Below, in pieces: positions 57,244 through 64,000 of a DNA stretch of 64,000 nucleotides. Location: positions 540,269 to 604,268 of the forward strand of contig NZ_JACYMO010000002.1 of the NCBI RefSeq assembly GCF_014838825.1, given 5' to 3'. The position numbers and the translations under genes are program-made. The first letter of the stretch is position 1; every line of letters starts with the position of its first letter. Under the pieces are notes generated by a model that saw only the letters and a list, made by a program, of their open reading frames with translations, made no database searches and had not been told where the DNA came from. Source of the stretch: Erwinia persicina (GTDB taxonomy: Bacteria > Pseudomonadota > Gammaproteobacteria > Enterobacterales > Enterobacteriaceae).

Positions 57244-57621
57244 TATCACCGGGCCGGTGGCCATGCCGCCGGCTTACGCCCTGACTGTCAGGGGCATCCC
57301 TGCCAGGACAGTCTCTGCTCTCCCGCCTGCGCCTTAACACCGTCCCCCTTCCGATCCCCAGCCAGATAAAGGCTTCATTTACGCCACCCTGTCATTATTC
57401 ACTATCAAGATGACTTATAAGACTGAATGAAATATCGTGAAAAAGTTGACTAAAGTCAGGTAGAGAAGACATTCAAATGACTAACATAAGTCATCGAAAT
57501 ACTTTACCCGCAATGACCACTCAATGATCCAGGCGTTAATTACAACCTCTGCAGAAAGATCGCGTTCGGGCGGCAGGTCAGCCAGCCCTGATCTGTTTTG
57601 TCCTGTTACCGGGAGGGCGAG
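57244..57621. promoter_or_regulatory. Long leader with repeated TGACT/AGTCA elements upstream of unknown operon
   Basis: These 378 bases separate cnoX from two unknown genes. A TTGACT box at 57446 with a 17-base spacer to ACATTC could be a promoter. Palindromes TGACT-N2-AGTCA (57447-57458) and ATGACT-N6-AGTCAT (57477-57494), plus an isolated ATGACTTATAAG near 57410, suggest binding sites for a dimeric regulator. Confidence 0.45.
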
Positions 57622-57891
57622 ATGACACCGGAACACCTGGCGCTGATCGCGGCATCACGTTCAGCCCTGCTGACGGCCCTCTGCGACAGCGAAAAATTTC
57701 ACCGTGAGCACCGGGCGGCCTGCTTACAGCTTTCCCGGGCTGCACATCATGCCCTGTCGCTGACAGTGACGCTTGAGCGGGGCTCACTGGCACAGCAGGC
57801 TGACTATGCCCGGCTGCTGGAATGCCAGATGGTTTCCGTCCGTGCCTGTCAGGCGGCATTAAACACATTAACCCGGATGATAAGGCAATGA
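57622..57891 (+). CDS. Hypothetical small helical protein A
   Basis: From the ATG at 57622 (GGGAGGGCG site just upstream) the 89-residue product begins MTPEHLALIAASRSALLTAL. It is almost entirely alpha-helical, soluble and rich in Ala, Leu and Arg, with two Cys near the end (CQMVSVRACQ). I do not recognise it. Its stop overlaps the start of the next gene by 4 bases, so the pair is translationally coupled. The two lie where E. coli has fetAB. Confidence 0.65.
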   Translation: MTPEHLALIAASRSALLTALCDSEKFHREHRAACLQLSRAAHHALSLTVTLERGSLAQQADYARLLECQMVSVRACQAALNTLTRMIRQ

Positions 57892-58133
57892 CCCGATTTT
57901 CACAGTCTGTCAGCGACAGGATCGGCACAGAAGAACATCGCAACATGATGAGAGATATCTCTTCAGAGTTCGGTGATGAGATGTTAAAAACCCTGCTGCT
58001 GCTGAATGCGCGGCTGATGGGACTGAGTATGAGTGACCTGAAGTCCGTGGTGATCAGCGTGGTTGCACGGGACGAGACAACCCTGATCCTGAAGCGCGAT
58101 AGCGAAAATGTTCACTTTGAGGTCAGCCATTAA
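57888..58133 (+). CDS. Hypothetical small protein B
   Basis: The 81-residue protein starts MTRFSQSVSDRIGTEEHRNM. It has a helical N-terminal half (FGDEMLKTLLLLNARLMGLS) and a beta-strand C-terminal half ending RDSENVHFEVSH. No known motif is seen. It is coupled to protein A by an ATGA overlap. Confidence 0.65.
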   Translation: MTRFSQSVSDRIGTEEHRNMMRDISSEFGDEMLKTLLLLNARLMGLSMSDLKSVVISVVARDETTLILKRDSENVHFEVSH

Positions 58134-58272
58134 GCCCCATCTAGCTAAACGCGGCACCGTTATAAGTCTGGCGGTAGAGATGGCAATGACCGGTAAGGCG
58201 GTCAGCCTCCTGACTTCCGCACGTTAAGATGTGATATCATGACTTATCCAGGTAAAGCGGAAAGTTTATAAT

Positions 58273-59136
58273 ATGTCACATATTTTCTTTGAGTTTGATC
58301 TTGAGCCTGGCGTTAAGTCAGTGGCAGATCTGAACTACGTACTGCGCGATCACGACAAAAAAACCGCCTTTGTGATGAGCGCCGAGGTGGCAAGATTTGT
58401 GAAAGATGCCCTTATTATTAATGACACCATTATCAGCTTTAAAAACTGCTGTTTCGCCTTTGAAAAAGGGGCGGAGTTCGTTGAATTTGACCACCAGGGT
58501 CACTCCGTTCGTTTTTCAGAACCGGTGCCGCCATGGTTTATCACGCCCGCGGTTTTTGCCCGCTCTGACTGGCTTGATAACCACGCCCTGGCCGACCTGG
58601 CCGCTCCCGAGTTTATCAAAGCCTTTAATGAAAAATTCCCGGATCTGCAGGATCGCAGAAAACACGCAGACTATCTTTTTGACCTTCAGCTGCAGAAGGA
58701 AACGCTATCGCCCACTGCCAGCAGCCGCTCTCCGGGTAATATACGCGGCAAATCCACCAAACCTAAAGTCACAGACCTGGGCTCCTTCCAGCTCTTCCAG
58801 CAATTTTTTGACCGGCTGAAGTCGGCCGTGATGGCGGATGAATTCCCGACGCTGAATGTCCTGACCGCCGCAGATGACGTGAGCAACGTGCCCGGCAGCT
58901 ATCGTCAGGCGATCCGCACGGCCATGAAAGCAGTCACCCATGAGCTGCCGGTCAACAATAAGCGCCAGGCGGCAGGCAATCCGGCGCTGTTCTGCGCACC
59001 GGTTCGCGAAAAGATCGCTGAGATTGAAGCCATCGGGCTGGAGCCGTATTACCTGGCCCTGTCGCAGGCCATTGCGGAAGCAGAGGGGAGCTACATCGCC
59101 GATTTTTCCTTCCAGTACGGCGATCGCCGCCCCTGA
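58273..59136 (+). CDS. Hypothetical protein, 287 aa
   Basis: The protein begins MSHIFFEFDLEPGVKSVADL. It has a mixed alpha/beta N-terminal domain (to about residue 110) and a low-complexity polar linker (LSPTASSRSPGNIRGKSTKP). A helical C-terminal domain is the third part (AIRTAMKAVTHELPVNNKRQ ... YYLALSQAIAEAEGSYIADF). There is no signal peptide or membrane span. I do not recognise the family. It occupies, with genes A and B, the interval between cnoX and qmcA. Confidence 0.75.
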   Translation: MSHIFFEFDLEPGVKSVADLNYVLRDHDKKTAFVMSAEVARFVKDALIINDTIISFKNCCFAFEKGAEFVEFDHQGHSVRFSEPVPPWFITPAVFARSDWLDNHALADLAAPEFIKAFNEKFPDLQDRRKHADYLFDLQLQKETLSPTASSRSPGNIRGKSTKPKVTDLGSFQLFQQFFDRLKSAVMADEFPTLNVLTAADDVSNVPGSYRQAIRTAMKAVTHELPVNNKRQAAGNPALFCAPVREKIAEIEAIGLEPYYLALSQAIAEAEGSYIADFSFQYGDRRP

Positions 59137-59290
59137 CCCTGTTCAGCAGGGTGGCGCTCTCTCTGGCGTTACCCTATCATCAGGGCTGTGATGGCGCTGG
59201 CTCGCCGTAAGGCAGCGCATCAGACAGGGCGTGCGGGAAAAAGGTCGCCCAAAAGACTTATTCATAATAACAATCTGGAGGTTATTTTTT

Positions 59291-60205
59291 ATGTTGGCTG
59301 TGATCCCCGTCATTATCATTCTGGCCCTGATCCTCGTCTGGTCAGGGATTAAAATTGTCCCGCAGGGTTACCAGTGGACCGTTGAACGTTTTGGCCGCTA
59401 CACCAATACGCTGCAGCCCGGCCTGAATCTGGTGATCCCCTTTATGGACCGCGTCGGGCGCAAAATTAATATGATGGAGCAGGTACTGGATATCCCGTCG
59501 CAGGAGATTATCTCAAAAGATAACGCCAGCGTGACGATTGATGCCGTCTGCTTTATTCAGGTTGTCGATCCGGCGCGTGCCGCCTATGAGGTCAGCAATC
59601 TTGAACTGGCGATCATCAACCTGACCATGACCAATATGCGTACCGTGTTGGGCTCAATGGAACTGGATGAAATGCTGTCACAGCGCGACAATATTAATAC
59701 CCGCCTGCTGCATATTGTCGATGAAGCCACTAACCCGTGGGGCATTAAAATCACCCGTATTGAGATCCGCGATGTGCGCCCACCGGCAGAACTGATCGCC
59801 TCAATGAACGCACAGATGAAAGCTGAACGTACCAAGCGTGCCGACATTCTGGAAGCCGAAGGGGTGCGCCAGGCGGCGATCCTGCGTGCTGAAGGCGAGA
59901 AGCAGTCGCAGATCCTGAAAGCCGAAGGTGAACGTCAGTCGGCGTTTCTCGCCGCAGAAGCGCGTGAGCGTGGTGCTGAAGCCGAAGCGCAGGCCACTAA
60001 GATGGTGTCCGAGGCGATTGCCGCCGGTGACATCCAGGCGATCAACTACTTCGTGGCGCAGAAATATACCGATGCCCTGCAAAATATTGGCTCATCCGGC
60101 AACAGTAAAGTGGTGATGATGCCGCTGGATGCCAGCAGCCTGATGGGCTCTATTGCCGGGATCAGTGAGTTACTGGGTGAAAGCCGTGCGGAGCGTAAAC
60201 GCTGA
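59291..60205 (+). CDS. qmcA: SPFH-domain membrane protein QmcA
   Basis: This 304-residue stomatin-like protein has an N-terminal membrane anchor ([19 protein letters not shown]) and an SPFH domain ([16 protein letters not shown] ... DVRPPAELI). A long Ala/Glu coiled coil completes it ([19 protein letters not shown]). It forms large cage-like assemblies and affects membrane protein quality control together with FtsH-type complexes. I chose the start at 59291 with a perfect GGAGG site. It overlaps ybbJ by one base. Confidence 0.96.
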   Translation: MLAVIPVIIILALILVWSGIKIVPQGYQWTVERFGRYTNTLQPGLNLVIPFMDRVGRKINMMEQVLDIPSQEIISKDNASVTIDAVCFIQVVDPARAAYEVSNLELAIINLTMTNMRTVLGSMELDEMLSQRDNINTRLLHIVDEATNPWGIKITRIEIRDVRPPAELIASMNAQMKAERTKRADILEAEGVRQAAILRAEGEKQSQILKAEGERQSAFLAAEARERGAEAEAQATKMVSEAIAAGDIQAINYFVAQKYTDALQNIGSSGNSKVVMMPLDASSLMGSIAGISELLGESRAERKR

Positions 60206-60657
60206 TGATTGATGAGCTGCTTGCTAACCCCTGGTGGATATGGCTGAGCCTCGGCGGCCTGTTGCTGGCAGCAGAAATGCTGGGCACCAGCGGCTATCTG
60301 CTTTGGAGCGGCGTGGCAGCCGTTCTCGTCGGCCTGCTGGTGTGGCTGGTCCCCATGCCGTGGGAGTGGCAGGGGCTGAGCTTCGCCGCACTGACTATTC
60401 TCGCTGCGCTGTGGTGGTATCGCTGGCTTAAGCACCGCGACCGGCGACACCCTCCTTCCACGCTCAACCAGCGCGGCCAGCAGATGGTGGGCCGCCAGCT
60501 GACGCTGGATACCGCGCTGGTGAATGGATTTGGCCATGTGCGGATCGGGGATGGCAACTGGCGCGTACAGGCCGATGAGGATCTCCCTGCCGGCACGCCG
60601 ATCACCGTGGTCGCGGTAGAGGGGATCACCCTGCGCATCGTGCCACGTTCCGTTTAG
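60205..60657 (+). CDS. ybbJ: YbbJ, NfeD-like membrane protein
   Basis: The 150-residue protein has three hydrophobic segments ([52 protein letters not shown]) and a C-terminal OB-fold ([20 protein letters not shown]). This is the NfeD partner of stomatin QmcA, always found next to it. Its end overlaps the convergent cueR by 4 bases. Confidence 0.94.
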   Translation: MIDELLANPWWIWLSLGGLLLAAEMLGTSGYLLWSGVAAVLVGLLVWLVPMPWEWQGLSFAALTILAALWWYRWLKHRDRRHPPSTLNQRGQQMVGRQLTLDTALVNGFGHVRIGDGNWRVQADEDLPAGTPITVVAVEGITLRIVPRSV

Positions 60658-61064
60658 TCCGCTTTATCCCGCTGGCGGCAGCCGGCCAGGTGGTTAATGA
60701 TCGGACACTCCGCGCCGTCATCCCCCGGGCAGCTGGCCGCCAGATCAAGCAGTTTCTGGCGCATCAGTTTAAGCTCAGAGATATGGGCTTCAATCTCCCT
60801 CACTTTATCAAGCGTCCGCGCCTTCACATCGGCGCTGTGGCGCGCGGGATCGTTAAACAGACTCACCATCTCCCGGCACTCATCAAGATTAAATCCCACC
60901 TGGCGGGCCTGACGCAGCAGCGTCAGCTCCTCAAGGTGCTTAGCACTGTAGCTGCGATAGCCGTTATCCGTCCGCAGCGGCGGCGTCACCAGGCCCTTCT
61001 CTTCGTAGAAACGAATCGCTTTGCTGGTTAAACCGGTCTTTTTTGCCACGTCGCTAATATTCAT
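60654..61064 (-). CDS. cueR: Copper-responsive MerR-family activator CueR
   Basis: The 136-residue regulator begins [20 protein letters not shown]. It has a coiled-coil dimer helix and the metal loop [11 protein letters not shown] with the two Cys ligands that bind Cu(I), then a short tail. It activates copA and cueO in E. coli by untwisting a 19-bp spacer promoter. It is divergent from the copA pseudogene. Confidence 0.96.
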   Translation of the reverse strand: MNISDVAKKTGLTSKAIRFYEEKGLVTPPLRTDNGYRSYSAKHLEELTLLRQARQVGFNLDECREMVSLFNDPARHSADVKARTLDKVREIEAHISELKLMRQKLLDLAASCPGDDGAECPIINHLAGCRQRDKAD

Positions 61065-61073
61065 TTTTGCTCC

Positions 61074-61104
61074 TTGACCTTCCCCTTGATGGAAGGTTTA
61101 ACCT
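61074..61104 (+). promoter_or_regulatory. CueR-controlled copA promoter
   Basis: A -35 TTGACC and a -10 TAACCT are separated by a 19-bp spacer holding the dyad CCTTCCCCTTGATGGAAGG, almost identical to the E. coli copA promoter. It is intact although copA is not. Confidence 0.9.
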
Positions 61105-61159
61105 CCATAATGAATCTATAAACCGCTCCGGGTCAAACCGGATCAACAGGAGTCATGAT

Positions 61160-62573
61160 ATGTCGCAAATCACTACTCTGGCGCTGGACGGTTTGTCCTG
61201 CGGCCACTGCGTTAAACGGGTTAAAGAGACGCTGGAACAGCGTGATGATGTGGAACAGGCGGAGGTGAGCATCACGGAAGCCCGTGTAACCGGGGAGGCC
61301 AGCGCCGGGGCGCTGATCGCCGCCGTTGAGCAGGCAGGCTATCATGCCAGCCTGGCCGCAGGCGTTTCCCACCCAAAGCCTGACACGCTGACAGAATCAT
61401 AATCTCAGCCGGAAGCGCTGACAGCGTTAACGCCTGAGCTTCCGGCGCAGAACGCTTCCTCTTCCCATGACAGCTTCCAGCTACTGATCGGCGGCATGAC
61501 CTGTGCCAGCTGCGTCAGCCGCGTACAAAATGCCCTGCAACAGGTTGCCGGCGTCAGTCAGGCTCGGGTCAACCTTGCCGAACACAGCGCGCTGGTGCTG
61601 GGGTCGGCATCGCCAGATGACCTGGTCAACGCCGTCAACTGTGCCGGGTATTGCGCTGAAATCATCGAAGATGATGTAAAAAGTCGGGAACATAGCAGCA
61701 AAACTCGCAGGCTGCCGTCAGGCCGCTGCCCTGGAGCAGGGTTCCAGCCATCCACTGGCGCGGGCGATTCTGGCCTGTGCTGAAGGGGTCAGTCTGCCCG
61801 ATGTTGAGCAATTTCGTACAATACCCGGAATGGGCGTCAGCGGCATACTTGACGGCACGCCCCTGCTGCTGGGAAATCCGGCGCTGATGGCACAGCAGCA
61901 GGTCGTGACCGATGCCGCGACCACGCTGATTGCGCAGCAGGCGGCCAGCGGTGCGACGCCGGTGCTGCTGGCGGCAGGAGGAGAAATTGTTGCCCTGTTC
62001 GCCATCCGCGATCCGTTGCGTAAAGAGAGCATCAGCGCGCTGCAGCGGCTGCATAAACGCGGCTACCAGCTGGTGATGCTGACCGGTGATAACGCGGTCA
62101 CGGCCGGGGCCATCGCTCGCAAAGCCGGTATCGATCGGGTGATCGCCGGGGTTCTGCCGGACGGAAAAGCCGAGGCGATCCGTGCCCTGCAACAGCAGGG
62201 GGAGCAGGTGGCGATGACTGGCGATGGCACTAACGATGCCCCCGCATTGGCGCAGGCCGATGTCGGTATTGCGATGGGCGGCGGCAGTGACGTCGCCATC
62301 GAAACCGCAGCCATCACGCTGATGCGTCAGGATCTGAACGCAGTGGCGGATGCCTTAGCCATCGCGCAGGCCACGCTGCGTAATATGAAACAGAATTTGC
62401 TCGGGGCATTTATCTACAACGCCTGCGGTATTCCGATTGCAGCGGGCGTGCTCTACCCCCTGACGGGGACGCTGCTGAGTCCGGTTGTGGCGGGGGCAGC
62501 AATGGCTCTGTCATCGATTACGGTGGTTAGTAATGCCAATCGCCTGATCCGCTACCGTCCGCCACAGGCGTAA
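61160..62573 (+). pseudogene. copA: copA pseudogene (copper-exporting P1B-ATPase, disrupted)
   Basis: CopA pumps Cu(I) out of the cytoplasm. The first metal-binding domain ([13 protein letters not shown]) is intact but ends in a TAA at 61400-61402. The second ([17 protein letters not shown]) follows in the same frame. After [11 protein letters not shown] (about 61690) the reading jumps, in another frame, to [16 protein letters not shown]. It then continues through the nucleotide domain and last two spans ([28 protein letters not shown]). About 380-400 residues are gone: six membrane spans, the CPC channel, the TGE actuator and DKTG phosphorylation site. It cannot be functional. Confidence 0.93.
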
Positions 62574-62660
62574 TTCTGTTCACGCGTGCGGCTTATTGCC
62601 CTGTCCGTCAGCGAGTTATCACGCTAGCATGGTGTGATTAACCGGATGAGGCAGAAAAAC

Positions 62661-63464
62661 ATGGGCAATGTTGGGCACAGGCTTCAGACATTATGGCGCC
62701 GGCTGTGGCCGGTCAGTTACCGCTATCCGGCGATGGATTTGCGTCTGGGAGGCAGCCATCTGCACCTGGTGGGCAGTATTCATATGGGCACGCACAATAT
62801 GATGCCGCTGCCCGCCGTGCTGAATGAAAAACTCCGGCAGGCCGATGCGCTGATTGTCGAGGCCGATATTACCGCCGGGGCGTCCCCCTTCAGTGAGAGT
62901 GAGCGTTGCCCTTCACTGACCGAACGGCTCTCTGCTGCGCAACTGCCGCTGCTTCAGCGCTACTGTGAAGAAGCTGGCGTCGATATGGAGCGCATTGATA
63001 CCCTTCCCGCCTGGCAGGTGGCACTGATGCTTCAGGCACAGCAGGCACAGCGGCTGGGGCTGCGTGCCGACTGTGGTATTGACTATCAGCTGTTAAAAGC
63101 CGCACGGGAACAGCAAAAAAGGGTGATTGAACTGGAAGGGCCGGAGACGCAGTTGGCACTGCTGAAATCCCTGCCGGAGAACGGGCTGCCGCTGTTAGAA
63201 GATACGCTTGTTCACTGGCAGACCAATGCCCGCCTGCTGCAAACAATGGTGAGCTGGTGGCTGGAAGCACCGCCGGGCAGTGCCGGAATGCTGGCGCTGC
63301 CCAGCACCTTCAGCAACAGTCTGAACGACCTGCTTATGCACCAGCGCAATCGCCAGTGGTGCCAGTTTTTACGCCAGCTGCCGCCAGGTCGCTATGTGGT
63401 TGCTGTCGGCGCACTGCACCTGTACGGCGAGGGAAATTTACCGGGACTGTTAGCGCAGAAATAA
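62661..63464 (+). CDS. ybaP: YbaP, TraB/GumN-family protein
   Basis: The 267-residue protein from MGNVGHRLQTLWRR follows E. coli YbaP (264 residues). It has the N-terminal motif LVGSIHMGTHNM with a conserved His pair, ADALIVEADI, GLRADCGIDYQLL, and the C-terminal VVAVGALHLYGEGNLPGLL. TraB-family proteins are thought to be metal-dependent peptidases; the substrate is unknown. A GATGAGG site supports the start at 62661 over that at 62634. Confidence 0.93.
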   Translation: MGNVGHRLQTLWRRLWPVSYRYPAMDLRLGGSHLHLVGSIHMGTHNMMPLPAVLNEKLRQADALIVEADITAGASPFSESERCPSLTERLSAAQLPLLQRYCEEAGVDMERIDTLPAWQVALMLQAQQAQRLGLRADCGIDYQLLKAAREQQKRVIELEGPETQLALLKSLPENGLPLLEDTLVHWQTNARLLQTMVSWWLEAPPGSAGMLALPSTFSNSLNDLLMHQRNRQWCQFLRQLPPGRYVVAVGALHLYGEGNLPGLLAQK

Positions 63465-63465
63465 A

Positions 63466-63490
63466 AAAAAGGCCGATATCGCTATCGGCC
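63466..63490 (-). terminator. Hairpin after ybaP
   Basis: GGCCGATA and TATCGGCC form an 8-bp stem with a 4-base loop. The A-run on its left gives a T-run only on the minus strand. It sits just after the ybaP stop and may serve as a partial terminator. Confidence 0.55.
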
Positions 63491-63642
63491 CGTCAATAAG
63501 GACATATTTATGAATTTTAGTTATCGTCTCAGCGGTTAGGCTGACGCGGGCAAGATTGTCGCTCAAAGAGTGAACTTTCGCCAGTACTTTTCTTCATCAA
63601 TGATGGCTGTTCCCTGTTATCCCCGACACAAGGTGAGTCGAT

Positions 63643-64000
63643 ATGACACCCGCCGTAAAACTGCTTGAAAAACAAAATATCGCCTTTACATTACACCCGT
63701 ATGAGCATGACAGCAGCGAAACCCACTTCGGCGACGAGGCGGTGCGCAAGTTGAATCTGAACGCCGACCAGGTCTATAAAACCCTGCTGGTGGCGCTCAA
63801 CGGCGATAACAAAACGCTGGCCGTGGCGGTCACGCCGGTAGCCGGGCAGCTCGACCTGAAGAAGGTGGCAAAAGCACTGGGTGCAAAAAAAGTCGAGATG
63901 GCCGACCCGCAGTTTGCACAGCGCAGCACCGGCTACCTGCTGGGTGGCATCAGCCCGCTGGGGCAAAAGAAACGGCTGCCAACGGTGATTGACCATCTGG
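63643..64000 (+). CDS. ybaK: YbaK, Cys-tRNA(Pro) deacylase (partial, cut by window edge)
   Basis: This editing enzyme hydrolyses Cys-tRNA-Pro made by mistake by prolyl-tRNA synthetase. The first 119 residues are visible, starting [20 protein letters not shown], with [33 protein letters not shown] and the [16 protein letters not shown] block typical of YbaK. An AGGTGAG site precedes the ATG. It continues past the right edge. Confidence 0.96.
   Translation, partial: MTPAVKLLEKQNIAFTLHPYEHDSSETHFGDEAVRKLNLNADQVYKTLLVALNGDNKTLAVAVTPVAGQLDLKKVAKALGAKKVEMADPQFAQRSTGYLLGGISPLGQKKRLPTVIDHL

Noticed and set aside
63510-63539. Nine-codon frame MNFSYRLSG with an AAGGAC-like site
   Set aside because: Too short to separate from chance and without a downstream structure that would make it a leader peptide.

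Overview
The window looks like the chromosome of a plant- or insect-associated member of the Enterobacterales, most likely Erwiniaceae (Erwinia or a close Pantoea-like relative). The evidence is the strong protein similarity and gene order shared with Escherichia coli around folD-ybcJ ... cysS-ppiB-lpxH-purEK ... ybbPA-tesA-ybbO-ybbN-qmcA-ybbJ-cueR-copA-ybaP-ybaK, together with a periplasmic gluconate-type dehydrogenase cluster. All functional calls rest on reading the sequence and remembered family features; no database search was run.

1-8.3 kb: a methionine-linked operon (homocysteine methyltransferase, oligopeptide-type ABC transporter) behind a perfect MetJ box, then an RcnB-like protein, OsmC, a YodC-like protein, and a three-subunit flavocytochrome sugar-acid dehydrogenase. 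8.6-20.4 kb: a LacI-type regulator, a YoaK-like micro-protein, a SMI1/KNR4 protein, a YmcF-like zinc protein with an apparent ATT start, a LysR regulator divergent from an ankyrin/amidohydrolase pair, the scsABCD copper-tolerance thiol redox operon, an SDR, a cupin and a GAF-GGDEF cyclase.

20.5-28.8 kb is accessory: an overlapping dGTPase-like/nucleotidyltransferase pair beside tRNA-Gly(CCC), an orphan flagellin with a textbook sigma-28 promoter, and the head-to-head truncated lafU/lfhA scar of a deleted second flagellar (Flag-2) cluster. 28.8-31.4 kb is AT-rich. It carries two paralogous microcin-like precursor genes, each one base out of frame with a conserved C-terminus, and a broken prophage integrase.

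31.46-44.06 kb is a satellite/P4-type island in tRNA-Arg(TCT). It has 13-bp att repeats at the ends, a P4-type integrase, an integrase-domain protein, AlpA, an Ash/Icd-like frame with a possible CI-type RNA, a primase-helicase followed by GGGGGA iterons, and a complete type IC restriction-modification system (hsdMSR) whose HsdS carries three 12-bp TAEL-coding repeats.

44-64 kb is core genome with local changes. Three unrecognised genes sit between ybbN and qmcA. copA is a pseudogene (premature stop, large internal deletion, frameshift) although cueR and the CueR-type copA promoter are intact.
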